DNA of 64,000 bases from Bacillus rhizoplanae. Its GTDB lineage: Bacteria; Bacillota; Bacilli; Bacillales; Bacillaceae_G. Location of the stretch: positions 1-64,000 of the forward strand of contig NZ_CAKJTI010000001.1 of the NCBI RefSeq assembly GCF_917563915.1, in the 5' to 3' direction. Shown here one piece after another: positions 47,302 to 55,503 of the stretch. How positions within the stretch are numbered: position 1 is the stretch's first letter; each line of letters opens with the position of its first letter. The notes under the pieces are model-generated. The model was not told the DNA's origin, searched no databases, and saw only the letters and a list, made by a program, of their open reading frames with translations. A program made the translations under genes and the position numbers.

Positions 47302-47356
47302 TATTTTGTTACTCGTAGGCAGTAGGAGTCTGATTGATGAAATTTTCACTTAATCA
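47302..47356 (+). repeat. Degenerate short bcr1-like remnant
   Basis: GGCAGTAGGAGTCTGATTGATGAAATTTTCACTTAAT resembles the 53-base short form but with many changes. It overlaps the 3' end of the next hydrolase gene. Confidence 0.35.
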
Positions 47357-48355
47357 AGGGTGCAGTAAGAAGTGTTCTTGTTTAATATCAAGTAACGTTG
47401 CTGCAAAACGTGTATGTTCTTCAAAATTTGGAGAATGAGCTGAGTTCGGAAACCAAATCATTTTTTTTATAGGTGCGTTAAGAACATCGCAATATTGTTG
47501 TACAAGTGCATAAGGCGTTTGATAGTCATAGCGTCCAGAACAAAAATAGACAGGAAATGAAACGCTCGGCACTTGTGAAAAGAAATCAATCGCTAACATT
47601 TCTTTCCATAATTCTCCAGATTTCATATTTCCGCTAAAAAATTTAATCCAATCTATCCATGTGTATTCAGGGGATAGAAACCCTTTTCGAATGAAAGAAA
47701 AGAATGTCCCATTTTGAATAGCTCCACCAAAGATACCGAGCCATTTCCTTTGGATAAGTAGTCTCCTTTTATCAAGAAATGGAGGCTTTCCAAGCTTTTT
47801 TAAAGAAGCAAGTGCACGGGTATGTCCGCGCTGCTTTGCGGATCGAATTAAATGTTCAAAAAGCAGTTCCTCATTTTGTTTCATATGCACAATTTGGCCA
47901 ACTCCGATATATGCTTCAATGTATTGGGGAGATTGCTGTGCAGCAAATAATCCAATGATGCTGCCCCAAGAGTGTCCAAGAAGAAATAATTTCCTTTTTT
48001 GAAACCTTTTTAGAAGATAATCGATTATTTTATGTGTATCTAAAATGAATTGTTCAATTGTTAGCGATTCTTTGGAATCTCGCCACGAAAAGGATTTTCC
48101 TGCTCCGCGCTGATCCCAGTTGACAACAATAAAATGTTTCTCAAGTTCTGTTTGAAAATGGCGTACAAAGCCAATTTGAGCCATTCCTGGTCCACCGTGT
48201 AAGCATAATAAAAGAGGTTGATTGAGATCTTGTCCACGAATGAGCAACGATTGTTTTCGATTATTTATAAGAACATTTTCAATTGTAGCAATACTATTTG
48301 AGATGTGTTTTTTATTTTTATCGTAAAAAGAGGGGGTGCTACTGCGACTGAACAT
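47354..48355 (-). CDS. Alpha/beta hydrolase (prolyl iminopeptidase-like)
   Basis: This 333-residue hydrolase resembles S33 peptidases. LCLHGGPGMAQIGFVRHF near 51, NWDQRGAGKSF near 79, and nucleophile GHSWGSIIGLF near 124 are visible; the catalytic Asp and His lie in GRYDYQTPY near 272 and NSAHSPNFEE near 305. The ATG at 48355 is chosen because aaaggaggt lies 8 bases before it; the frame opens further to 48409. Peptidase activity is inferred from motifs only. Confidence 0.8.
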   Translation of the reverse strand: MFSRSSTPSFYDKNKKHISNSIATIENVLINNRKQSLLIRGQDLNQPLLLCLHGGPGMAQIGFVRHFQTELEKHFIVVNWDQRGAGKSFSWRDSKESLTIEQFILDTHKIIDYLLKRFQKRKLFLLGHSWGSIIGLFAAQQSPQYIEAYIGVGQIVHMKQNEELLFEHLIRSAKQRGHTRALASLKKLGKPPFLDKRRLLIQRKWLGIFGGAIQNGTFFSFIRKGFLSPEYTWIDWIKFFSGNMKSGELWKEMLAIDFFSQVPSVSFPVYFCSGRYDYQTPYALVQQYCDVLNAPIKKMIWFPNSAHSPNFEEHTRFAATLLDIKQEHFLLHP

Positions 48356-48455
48356 GAGAACGACCTCCTTTTGACTGCGATATACTGAACAGTGCTGTTT
48401 TTTCATCATATACTAAATATGCTAATAAGAAATTATTGTATCATAACATAGTAAT

Positions 48456-48508
48456 TTTATCCCGCATTAACAAGCAGTAAGCTCTCAGTGATAGAAGTTT
48501 CACGTTAT
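48456..48508 (+). repeat. Short 53-base bcr1-like derivative
   Basis: TTTATCCCGCATTAAC is joined to AAGCTCTCAGTGATAGAAGTTTCACGTTAT. It has the same overall form as the copies at 9687 and 36343. Confidence 0.65.
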
Positions 48509-48536
48509 CCTATGTTTAATAGAGAGGAGGGAGGAG

Positions 48537-48992
48537 GTGGAAATTGGTGAAATTATTGATCGTTTAAATAATCATGAACCGATAGCAATTGTTGCGAAAC
48601 GACTGGAAATGAGTCCATATACACTATCAAAAAAATTACGATTACTCGGATATGGATATGATAGTGAGCAGAAAAAAAGGGTATTTGTTGGAGAAGGGGA
48701 AGAGCCTCGTCATTTACAATTAAAAGAAGCTGTAAGTCTACAGCAGGAAAAAATAGATTATCAGCGCCTCATTTATGAGCAATTGCAACATATTTATGAG
48801 TTGTTGCAAAAACGCGAATATGGAATACGTATCACGTCCGTGGAACAAGAAGAGAAAAAAAAACGTACATTTTCTCTTTCTAAACAAGTATTAGAACAAT
48901 TAGATTGTTTTTCTGTTAGAAATGGTGTGCATAAGTCTAAACTTGTAGAAATTGCACTGAAAGAATATTTAGAAAGATATCGTGAAGGATAA
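48537..48992 (+). CDS. Putative DNA-binding protein with N-terminal HTH and C-terminal ribbon-helix-helix
   Basis: This 151-residue protein is not assigned to a named family. Residues 1-45 look like a helix-turn-helix (EPIAIVAKRLEMSPYTLSKKLRLLGYGY). A coiled region (LQQEKIDYQRLIYEQLQHIYELLQKREYG) follows. Residues 105-150 (KKRTFSLSKQVLEQLDCFSVRNGVHKSKLVEIALKEYLERY) fit a CopG-like ribbon-helix-helix. The GTG start lies right behind agaggagggaggag. A hairpin follows its stop. Confidence 0.6.
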   Translation: MEIGEIIDRLNNHEPIAIVAKRLEMSPYTLSKKLRLLGYGYDSEQKKRVFVGEGEEPRHLQLKEAVSLQQEKIDYQRLIYEQLQHIYELLQKREYGIRITSVEQEEKKKRTFSLSKQVLEQLDCFSVRNGVHKSKLVEIALKEYLERYREG

Positions 48993-49019
48993 TAAAAGCG
49001 GGATTTCCCGCTTTTATCC
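48993..49019 (+). terminator. Terminator after the HTH/RHH gene
   Basis: ATAAAAGCGGG/CCCGCTTTTAT around ATTT, a perfect stem with a short T tail. Confidence 0.7.
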
Positions 49020-49098
49020 TGCTATTTGCAGGCAGTAAGATTTAAAAGAAGAACTTCCTGTAGAAGCTTGATTTCTTCCACTTATGAAAGTTGTATGC
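49014..49098 (+). repeat. Degenerate bcr1-like repeat
   Basis: TTTATCCTGCTATTTGCAGGCAGTAAG at the 5' side and CTTATGAAAGTTGTATGCTAT at the 3' side resemble a decayed copy lying 8 bases before the end of the nucleotidase gene. Confidence 0.4.
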
Positions 49099-49106
49099 TA
49101 TAACGG

Positions 49107-50696
49107 CTAATTTATTTTTTGAACACGCCCTTCAATTTTTGCTTCGATCGGTGATTTTGCCTGCTTCACATAATCTACTAACGCATCTAAATCATTTGGT
49201 CCTGTTTCTGTATTTGTTCCATTTTTAAATGAAACAAAACCATCCCCGCCAGAAGCTAAAAAGGCATTCGCTACGACAGTATATGTTTGCGAATCAACAA
49301 GGGCTTCGCCGTTTGATAAGCTTACATCAATTACTTTTTCACCAACTGCTTTGTTAGCGTCCCATTTGTACGTGATGCCAGAGATTTGGAGCATACGTGT
49401 TTTATCTTTTTGCCACTGCTGATTTAAAATGTCCCGAATATCTTTTCCAGTCAATGTTGATTTTATTAATTGGTTGCCAAAAGGCTGAATGCCATATAGT
49501 TCTCCCCATGTAATATCTCCTGCATCTAAATCGTTGCGAATACCGCCAGGATTCATAAGAGCAATTTGTCCGTTCATCGCACTGCGCTGTGCATCTGCAA
49601 TTAAGTTACCAAGTGTTGTCTCTCCAGCAGGTGATTCTTTTCTGTCTAAAGCAGTTGCAGCTTTACCGACAACTTCATTTACAAGTGGAGCGACTTTTTC
49701 AGCATACTGCTCGACTTTTTTCTTAATTTGTGGATCAGGTTGAATGCCATCGTGAAATGTTGTAACAATCTCAGCCTTTTTCTCTACAATATCTTTTGTT
49801 TTCTTATCAATTTTTAAGTCAACGTCTGCGAAAGCTGTACCGTACGAATAAGCTTGTACAAGAAGTTTTCCATTTACAGTTCCATTTACATATGCATGGT
49901 TATGGCCGCCAAAAATGACATCGACTTCTGGATCGGTATTTTGAGCTAAACGAACGAGATCCCCATCTGTAATTCCTTTATCATCCGTTGTACCAGGATT
50001 GTGTGCTAATACAACAATTGCTTTTACACCTAATCGTTTTAATTGTTGTGCAGACTTGTTAATTGCTGCTACTTCATCTGTGAACTTTACGTTTTCAACC
50101 ATTTTAGGCATAACGATGCTTGGTGTTTCTGTTGTGAGGACACCAATAAAGCCGACTGGAACTCCTTGTACCATTTTTACTGTAAATGGCGGTAAAAATA
50201 AGCGTCCCGTTGTCTTATTATAGACATTGGCTGCAACGTAAGGGAACTGAGCACCTTTAAATTTTCCAGTTTTTTCATGATATCCACCGTAAATAAGGCG
50301 GCGCATTTCGTCTATACCTTCGTCAAATTCATGGTTTCCAATTGTTGCAACATCAAATCCAAGATCATTGAAAATATCAATTGTTGGCTCATCTTGTAAT
50401 AAAGCAGAAATTGGTGGACTTGCTCCAACTGCATCTCCGGCATGAACAAGTAGCGTATTTGGATTTTGTTTTTCGCGATCTCGCAAGTATGCAGCTAAGT
50501 AATCGACGCCACCTGCTTCCTTATTGTTTATTTTTTTTACTGTGTTTAATTGACCGTGGAAGTCATTAATGCCCAGCATTTGAACATCAATGTAACGATT
50601 TTCTTGTGTTGGTATAGAAGTTGGTTGAGCTGCAAATACACTTGAAAATGTGACTGTACTCAAAACAGCAACTGCAGGTATAATTTTTCTCCACAT
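49107..50696 (-). CDS. Secreted 5'-nucleotidase family metallophosphatase
   Basis: This 529-residue exported enzyme has a signal peptide (MWRKIIPAVAVLSTVTFSSVFAAQ). The metallophosphatase motifs are GINDFHGQL near 43, VHAGDAVGASPP near 84, GNHEFDEG near 120 and GGHNHAYVNG near 257. The C-terminal substrate domain (GNLIADAQRSAM ... LMNPGGIRNDLDAGDITWGELYGIQPFGN) is complete. Unlike the protein at 25896 it has no LPXTG signal, so it is probably released or loosely held. It should strip phosphate from external nucleotides. Confidence 0.87.
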   Translation of the reverse strand: MWRKIIPAVAVLSTVTFSSVFAAQPTSIPTQENRYIDVQMLGINDFHGQLNTVKKINNKEAGGVDYLAAYLRDREKQNPNTLLVHAGDAVGASPPISALLQDEPTIDIFNDLGFDVATIGNHEFDEGIDEMRRLIYGGYHEKTGKFKGAQFPYVAANVYNKTTGRLFLPPFTVKMVQGVPVGFIGVLTTETPSIVMPKMVENVKFTDEVAAINKSAQQLKRLGVKAIVVLAHNPGTTDDKGITDGDLVRLAQNTDPEVDVIFGGHNHAYVNGTVNGKLLVQAYSYGTAFADVDLKIDKKTKDIVEKKAEIVTTFHDGIQPDPQIKKKVEQYAEKVAPLVNEVVGKAATALDRKESPAGETTLGNLIADAQRSAMNGQIALMNPGGIRNDLDAGDITWGELYGIQPFGNQLIKSTLTGKDIRDILNQQWQKDKTRMLQISGITYKWDANKAVGEKVIDVSLSNGEALVDSQTYTVVANAFLASGGDGFVSFKNGTNTETGPNDLDALVDYVKQAKSPIEAKIEGRVQKIN

Positions 50697-50992
50697 GTTT
50701 TTTGTTTCTCCCCTTTATATAAATCTGACATCATACGACATCATTTTAATAGATTATGAGAAAACAATCTATATAAAATTCTATATTTTAAGAAAATTTA
50801 TAAAACTCCTTCTTTTTATTTTTATATAGAAAATAAATCATTAATTATGGATGATTAACTGTTTTGCATTTTCATGTGGAATTGGAGCTGGGATTCGCGC
50901 AACTTAATAGAGATACAGATACAGCTCTTGTGGTTGCTGGTAAATTGCACTTTCTACTATAATAAAGAAAAAAAGTAAAAGGTGATCTGGTT

Positions 50993-51247
50993 ATGGCGAA
51001 AAAAAAACAAAAGCAAGCACAAACAGGAATGAAGATGGAAAAGGAAACAGTAACAATTGGAGACCAATTGAACGAAGCATTAATGAAGCAGCTGAAAAGT
51101 AAACAAAAAGAGCTAAAAGAGCAAGAAGAGCAGAAAAAAGAAATAGAGTTAGAGAGAAAGCGTAAAGAACAGCGTGAGCGCGAAAAAAATAAATCATTTG
51201 AAGAATTATTAGGTGAAAGTAGTTTGTCATGGAAAGATTTTAAATAA
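50993..51247 (+). CDS. yqkE: YqkE-like charged coiled-coil protein
   Basis: This 84-residue protein is rich in Lys, Glu and Gln. The middle (QLKSKQKELKEQEEQKKEIELERKRKEQREREKN) is a long charged helix or coiled coil, and it ends with the conserved-looking KSFEELLGESSLSWKDFK. Size, composition and place before yqkF match the YqkE family of unknown function. An aaaggtgat site precedes the ATG. Confidence 0.75.
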   Translation: MAKKKQKQAQTGMKMEKETVTIGDQLNEALMKQLKSKQKELKEQEEQKKEIELERKRKEQREREKNKSFEELLGESSLSWKDFK

Positions 51248-51277
51248 GAAACGAATATAAAGGAGAATAGATGAAGA

Positions 51278-51317
51278 AAAAATAACGTGCCATATATGTG
51301 TGGCACGTTATTTTTAT
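51278..51317. terminator. Convergent terminator between yqkE and the quinone reductase gene
   Basis: AAAAATAACGTGCCA/TGGCACGTTATTTTT around TATATGTG. Confidence 0.9.
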
Positions 51318-51324
51318 AATTATT

Positions 51325-52290
51325 TTATGGAAGTAATAAAATTTTCCCTGTGCTTTTTCTACTTTCTAAATAATGATGTGCTTTTGCGCCTTCGTTTAAG
51401 GAAAATGTAGTTGGCTTGGATAACTTGATTTTTCCTTGTTGAATCCATGTAAACAGCTCTTCAGAACGAAGAACACGCTCTTTATGAGAAGTGAGTACAT
51501 TCCATAGATCACCGCCGGTTAACGCCTTAGATGTATCCATAAGCATGCGCGGGTCTACAGGCGCTGGATCGCCTCCTGCCATTCCGTAAAAAACAACGGT
51601 TCCCCCAATACGTGTTGCTTCAAAGCTATCCATCAACGTAGAACCAACAGATTCATATACGACATCTACACCTTTTCCGTTAGTCGCATGGATGACTTTC
51701 TGTTTCCAGTCATCCTCATACAAAAAGGTCCAGTCTGCGCCAACTTCTTCGGCAGCTTTTGCTTTTTGCATAGAAGAGGTAAGCGCAATCACTTTACCGC
51801 CTAGTAATTTGATAATTTGTACAAGAAGTTGTCCTACACCACCGGCAGCAGCGTGTACGAGTACAATGTCTCCTTCCTTTACTGCATAGCTATCGCGAGT
51901 TAAGTAGTGAGCTGTTAAACCTTGCAGTAAAATAGAAGCAGCTGTTTCATGTGAAATATGATTAGGAAGTGGAATTGCTTTCTCTATTGGAACTGCTACA
52001 AGCTCTGCATTTGCATATGGAACATCTGCAAATGCAATAGAATCTCCTTGCTTTATGGTCGTAATATTATTTCCTACCATTTCTACAATTCCAGCGCCTT
52101 CGTAACCTAAAATGTATGGTGGTTGACCAGCAAGGTGATAATTTCCTTTTCTTCTATAAACATCGGCAAAATTTAAGCCAATTGCTGTCATTTTTACAAG
52201 AATGTCATTAGGTCCGATAACAGGATTAGGGATTTCTTTATATTGTAATACTTCTGGTTCTCCAAATGTGTTAAATACAAGAGCTTTCAT
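51325..52290 (-). CDS. NADPH:quinone oxidoreductase (zeta-crystallin/QorA-like)
   Basis: This is a medium-chain dehydrogenase of 321 residues without zinc ligands. GLNFADVYRRKGNY near 37, GYEGAGIVEMVG near 62, the cofactor motif VHAAAGGVGQLLVQIIKLLGGKVIALT near 144, and the C-terminal HHYLESRKSTGKILL are typical of quinone oxidoreductases. A agagggaaa site precedes the ATG. It probably reduces quinones or electrophilic alkenals; the exact substrate is not set. Confidence 0.85.
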   Translation of the reverse strand: MKALVFNTFGEPEVLQYKEIPNPVIGPNDILVKMTAIGLNFADVYRRKGNYHLAGQPPYILGYEGAGIVEMVGNNITTIKQGDSIAFADVPYANAELVAVPIEKAIPLPNHISHETAASILLQGLTAHYLTRDSYAVKEGDIVLVHAAAGGVGQLLVQIIKLLGGKVIALTSSMQKAKAAEEVGADWTFLYEDDWKQKVIHATNGKGVDVVYESVGSTLMDSFEATRIGGTVVFYGMAGGDPAPVDPRMLMDTSKALTGGDLWNVLTSHKERVLRSEELFTWIQQGKIKLSKPTTFSLNEGAKAHHYLESRKSTGKILLLP

Positions 52291-52439
52291 CTTTTTCCCT
52301 CTACTTTGTGTATTTTGTTTTACGCTTACACTGTAAGATAAAAGGATGAAGAAAGCAAGAAATTACTCTTTGAAAAAAGCGAGAAAAGGTTGTTTATATA
52401 AAATGAAACAACAATATATAAATCCATTTTAATTTTTTA

Positions 52440-52572
52440 ACATAGAGGCCGCTGCTATGTAGAAGAAAACATGACCTGCACTTGCTTTCTCCTTTTGTTT
52501 TCACTCTTGCATGTGGCAGGAAAAGGCCCTGACCGCTTTTATGCATGGCCAAATGCTCTTGCCCATCTAAAA
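52440..52572. other. Structured intergenic segment of higher GC content, unexplained
   Basis: Within the 428-base gap 52291-52718 this part is visibly richer in G and C than its surroundings. It contains ACATAG/CTATGT pairing around AGGCCGCTG and a larger fold with TGCATGTGGCAGG ... CCTGACCGC...ATGCATG. On the minus strand short frames exist (for example MGKSIWPCIKAVRAFSCHMQ plus one residue) but lack a convincing ribosome site. It could be an RNA gene, a decayed element or a dispersed repeat. Confidence 0.4.
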
Positions 52573-52718
52573 AGAAATAGTTATTTAAGTCGGTTTTTCA
52601 ATTTGTATTTATATACTTCCTTCTAGTTTCTTAACATAACAAGATTATGTAAACAAATCGCTTTTTTTTTGACTTTTTATTTTTTTCTTGTTGAAATGGA
52701 GTAAAGGAGGAGTTTTTT

Positions 52719-53546
52719 ATGCAAATTCCAACAACAACACTTCATAACGGTGTGAAAATGCCAATGTTAGGCTTAGGAGTATATAAAGCAAAAGAAGGAG
52801 AGGAAGTAAAACGAGCGGTACAGACTGCGTTAGAGGTCGGATACCGTGCAATTGATACAGCTACTATTTATGAAAATGAAAGCGGTGTCGGAGAGGCGAT
52901 TCGTGAATTTGGAATTGCTCGTGAAGAGCTTTTTATTACAACGAAAGTATGGAACGATGAACAAGGATATGAAACGACGCTTAAAGCATTCGAAACAAGT
53001 TTAAAAAAGTTACAGATGGATTATGTAGATTTATATTTAATCCATTGGCCAATACGTGGAAAGTATGTGGATACATATCGCGCTCTTGAAAAATTGTATG
53101 AAGAAGGAAAAGTACGTGCGATTGGTGTGTCAAACTTCCATATTCATCATTTAAAACATTTATTGGCGAATTGTCATATTAAACCAATGGTGAATCAAGT
53201 CGAACTTCATCCGATGTTAGCACAATTTGAACTTCGCAATTTTTGTCAGCAAGAACAAATTCAAATGGAGGCATGGAGTCCGCTTATGCGAGGCGGAGAG
53301 GTATTTGAACATCCGGTTATTCAAGAGATTGCTAAAAAATATGGGAAAACACCTGCTCAAGTTATTTTACGCTGGGATATTCAAAGTGGGATTGTAACAA
53401 TTCCAAAATCTGTTACACCTTCTCGCATTGCAGAGAATTTTCATGTTTTCGATTTTTCATTAACGGAAGAAGAAGTACAGCAAATTGATAAACTAGATTG
53501 TAATAAGCGTTCAGGAACAAATCCAGAGAAATACGATACGATGTAA
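52719..53546 (+). CDS. Aldo/keto reductase (YvgN/YtbE-like)
   Basis: This NADPH-dependent carbonyl reductase has 275 residues. The AKR motifs are GYRAIDTATIYENESGVGEAI near 42-62 (Asp46 and Tyr51 of the tetrad), the Lys in TTKVW near 79, His in LIHWPI near 108, and the C-terminal IPKSVTPSRIAEN near 229. Size and motifs match glyoxal or methylglyoxal reductases of Bacillus. A taaaggaggag site precedes the ATG. Confidence 0.87.
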   Translation: MQIPTTTLHNGVKMPMLGLGVYKAKEGEEVKRAVQTALEVGYRAIDTATIYENESGVGEAIREFGIAREELFITTKVWNDEQGYETTLKAFETSLKKLQMDYVDLYLIHWPIRGKYVDTYRALEKLYEEGKVRAIGVSNFHIHHLKHLLANCHIKPMVNQVELHPMLAQFELRNFCQQEQIQMEAWSPLMRGGEVFEHPVIQEIAKKYGKTPAQVILRWDIQSGIVTIPKSVTPSRIAENFHVFDFSLTEEEVQQIDKLDCNKRSGTNPEKYDTM

Positions 53547-53578
53547 AAAAGCTACCGATTTTTCGGTAGCTTTTTTTA
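53545..53578. terminator. Convergent terminator between the two aldo/keto reductase genes
   Basis: AAAAAAGCTACCGA/TCGGTAGCTTTTTT around TTTT. Confidence 0.9.
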
Positions 53579-54490
53579 TCGGTGAGATTCATATTTATCA
53601 AATTTTACAAGTGCTTGTATGTTTTTGTATTGTTCGTCTGTCAATGAATTTGTAGTGCCTGCTTTTATGTTCTCACGTAATTGGTCAATTGAGCTTGCAC
53701 CTGGAATGAGAGCTGCAATTGTCGGAGTATGTAGGCAATATTGAAGCGCGGTTTCTGTTAGAGAGCGCTCATTTGTTATTTCTTTCACACGAGATACGAT
53801 GTGTTTTACTTCATCGTAATTGTAAGAGAGATAGTCTTTTTCTTTCACTTTAGCTAATTTTTGTTCATTGTTACTAGTTAATAAGCCTTTTGCGAGTGGA
53901 CCGCGGGTAATGACGCTAATATTGTGTTCTTGCAAGAATGGGAACCATTCTTCTGGGCGGCGGTTTAATATGTTATATTCCATTAAAACACTTACCATAT
54001 TAGAACGCTTTGCATATTGGCGAATGACATTAGGACGGATGGAAGAAATCCCGTAATGACGAATGATTCCTTCTTGTTTTAGTTCTTCAAATGTTTCAAT
54101 GACTTCGTCAATATTATCTTCAATTGTTCCGCCATGTAGCTGATATAAATCGATATAATCCGTTTTTAATCGGCGCAGGCTTTCTTTTACTTCCTCTTTT
54201 ATATATGCCTTAGAAGGGTCCCAAGACCAACCGTTTTTTTCTTCTGTCCAGCGGTTCCCAACTTTTGTAGCAAGTACAACTTGCTCTCGTTTTCCTTGTA
54301 ACGCTTTTCCAACAAACTCTTCATTTAATCCATAATTGTATAAATCGGCTGTATCTAAAAAATTAATACCTAAATCTAACGCTTCATGAATGATTTGAAT
54401 GGCTTCTGTTTCATTTGTCCCAAGTGACATACATCCAAGTCCAATTTCACTTACATATAAATCTGAATTTCCTAATTTACGTGTTTTCAT
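53576..54490 (-). CDS. yqkF: Aldo/keto reductase (YqkF-like)
   Basis: This oxidoreductase has 304 residues of the AKR11-type group. MKTRKLGNSDLYVSEIGLGCMSLGT opens it; INFLDTADLYNYGLNEEFVGKAL near 45, VVLATKVGNRW near 76, DLYQLHGG near 119, and IPGASSIDQLRENIKA near 264 are typical. The ATG at 54490 has aaggaggg before it; the longer open frame to 54595 overlaps mciZ. Location between yqkE and nudF matches B. subtilis yqkF. The substrate is unknown. Confidence 0.85.
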   Translation of the reverse strand: MKTRKLGNSDLYVSEIGLGCMSLGTNETEAIQIIHEALDLGINFLDTADLYNYGLNEEFVGKALQGKREQVVLATKVGNRWTEEKNGWSWDPSKAYIKEEVKESLRRLKTDYIDLYQLHGGTIEDNIDEVIETFEELKQEGIIRHYGISSIRPNVIRQYAKRSNMVSVLMEYNILNRRPEEWFPFLQEHNISVITRGPLAKGLLTSNNEQKLAKVKEKDYLSYNYDEVKHIVSRVKEITNERSLTETALQYCLHTPTIAALIPGASSIDQLRENIKAGTTNSLTDEQYKNIQALVKFDKYESHR

Positions 54491-54542
54491 AATTCCCTCC
54501 TTACTTTTATTGTACGAAAGCGTAAGGAGTTTCACAAACACT

Positions 54543-54671
54543 TTACCTTTGTGTATTTGTAATCCAGTCATGAACAGTTTTATAACGTTGTTCATATTGT
54601 TTTAGCATATGACGAATTTCCCAAGCTTTTCCGACTAACGTTACTCGATTTGGTAAAATATACACTTTCAT
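54543..54671 (-). CDS. mciZ: MciZ, mother-cell inhibitor of FtsZ
   Basis: This 42-residue protein starts MKVYILPNRVTLVGKAWEIR and continues with HMLKQYEQRYKTVHDWI. It closely follows B. subtilis MciZ, whose core is also VLVGKAWEIR...VKDWI, and it sits at the same place between yqkF and nudF. MciZ caps FtsZ filaments in the mother cell during sporulation. An aaaggag site lies 10 bases before the ATG. A SigE-like promoter lies upstream at 54700-54728. Confidence 0.88.
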   Translation of the reverse strand: MKVYILPNRVTLVGKAWEIRHMLKQYEQRYKTVHDWITNTQR

Positions 54672-54699
54672 TTTCGTCTCGCTCCTTTCAATGTGCTAG

Positions 54700-54728
54700 A
54701 ATGTATGAAGAAAGACTAGGAAATAGAA
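54700..54728 (-). promoter_or_regulatory. Putative SigE promoter of mciZ
   Basis: On the minus strand CATACATT (54700-54707) fits the SigE -10 CATACANT; 13 bases upstream a TCTATTT resembles the -35. B. subtilis mciZ is SigE dependent. The site overlaps the leader of the divergent nudF gene. Confidence 0.6.
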
Positions 54729-54745
54729 CAGGGAGATGAAGTCTT

Positions 54746-55285
54746 ATGAGTAATCTTGAAGAAAGAACGATTGCGACTGAGCCTATTTTTGATGGAAGAG
54801 TAATTAAAGTTCGTGTTGATGAAGTAGTATTGCCAAATGGTGAGACGAGTAAACGTGAAATTGTGAAGCATCCTGGTGCGGTAGCGATTATTGCAATTAC
54901 AGATGACGAGAAAATTGTGTTAGTTGAACAGTATCGCAAAGCGATGGAAAAAGCGCTTGTAGAAATTCCTGCTGGAAAGTTAGAGCAGGGAGAAAAACCT
55001 GAAGTAACAGCAATTCGTGAATTAGAGGAAGAAACAGGGTACATATGTGATAACATGAAGCTCATTACGTCATTCTACACATCACCAGGGTTTGCAGATG
55101 AAATTGTATATGTATATGAAGCGACTGGTTTGAAGAAGAAGGAAGACAAAGCGGATCTTGATGAGGATGAGTTTGTTGAGTTAATGGAAGTATCATTAGA
55201 AGAAGCGCTGCAACTAATAAAAGAGCAACGTATTCATGATGCAAAGACAATGTTTGCAATTCAATATTTACAATTGAAAAAATAA
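54746..55285 (+). CDS. nudF: ADP-ribose pyrophosphatase (Nudix)
   Basis: NudF hydrolyses ADP-ribose to AMP and ribose phosphate. It has 179 residues. The Nudix box GKLEQGEKPEVTAIRELEEETGY (near 77-99) has all conserved Glu and Gly. VEQYRKAMEKALVEIPAGKLE and the later TSFYTSPGFADEIVYVYEAT are typical of this group. An agggagat site precedes the ATG. It matches B. subtilis nudF (yqkG). Confidence 0.93.
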   Translation: MSNLEERTIATEPIFDGRVIKVRVDEVVLPNGETSKREIVKHPGAVAIIAITDDEKIVLVEQYRKAMEKALVEIPAGKLEQGEKPEVTAIRELEEETGYICDNMKLITSFYTSPGFADEIVYVYEATGLKKKEDKADLDEDEFVELMEVSLEEALQLIKEQRIHDAKTMFAIQYLQLKK

Positions 55286-55314
55286 ACACTCGCTTTATGC
55301 GAGTGTTTATTTTT
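55284..55314 (+). terminator. Terminator after nudF
   Basis: AATAAACACTCGC/GCGAGTGTTTATT around TTTAT, followed by T. Confidence 0.88.
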
Positions 55315-55351
55315 GTGAAATTTGAAGATGACTAGCTGTAGCGTCTCTTTT

Positions 55352-55503
55352 TTTATCCCGCATTAACGGGCAATAAGCCCTCCACCTTAAGATTCAGAGA
55401 GAAGCAAAGAAGATAGGTAGGGGATAACTGCTGGCATGCGCCCGATTGGTTCAACTAACCTTTTGTGAGGAAAAACGTCTCACAAAAGGAAGTTTCACTT
55501 TAT
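55352..55503 (+). repeat. bcr1-like intergenic repeat, full length
   Basis: This 152-base copy runs from TTTATCCCGCATTAACGG to TTTCACTTTAT. The first two stems resemble the copy at 2317, but the 3' stem is CTTTTGTGAGG/CTCACAAAAG. The closing TTTAT holds the stop codon of the next gene on the minus strand. Confidence 0.8.

Noticed and set aside
49489-49743. 84-codon plus-strand frame inside the 5'-nucleotidase gene
   Set aside because: Antisense shadow; the minus-strand gene has signal peptide and all catalytic motifs.
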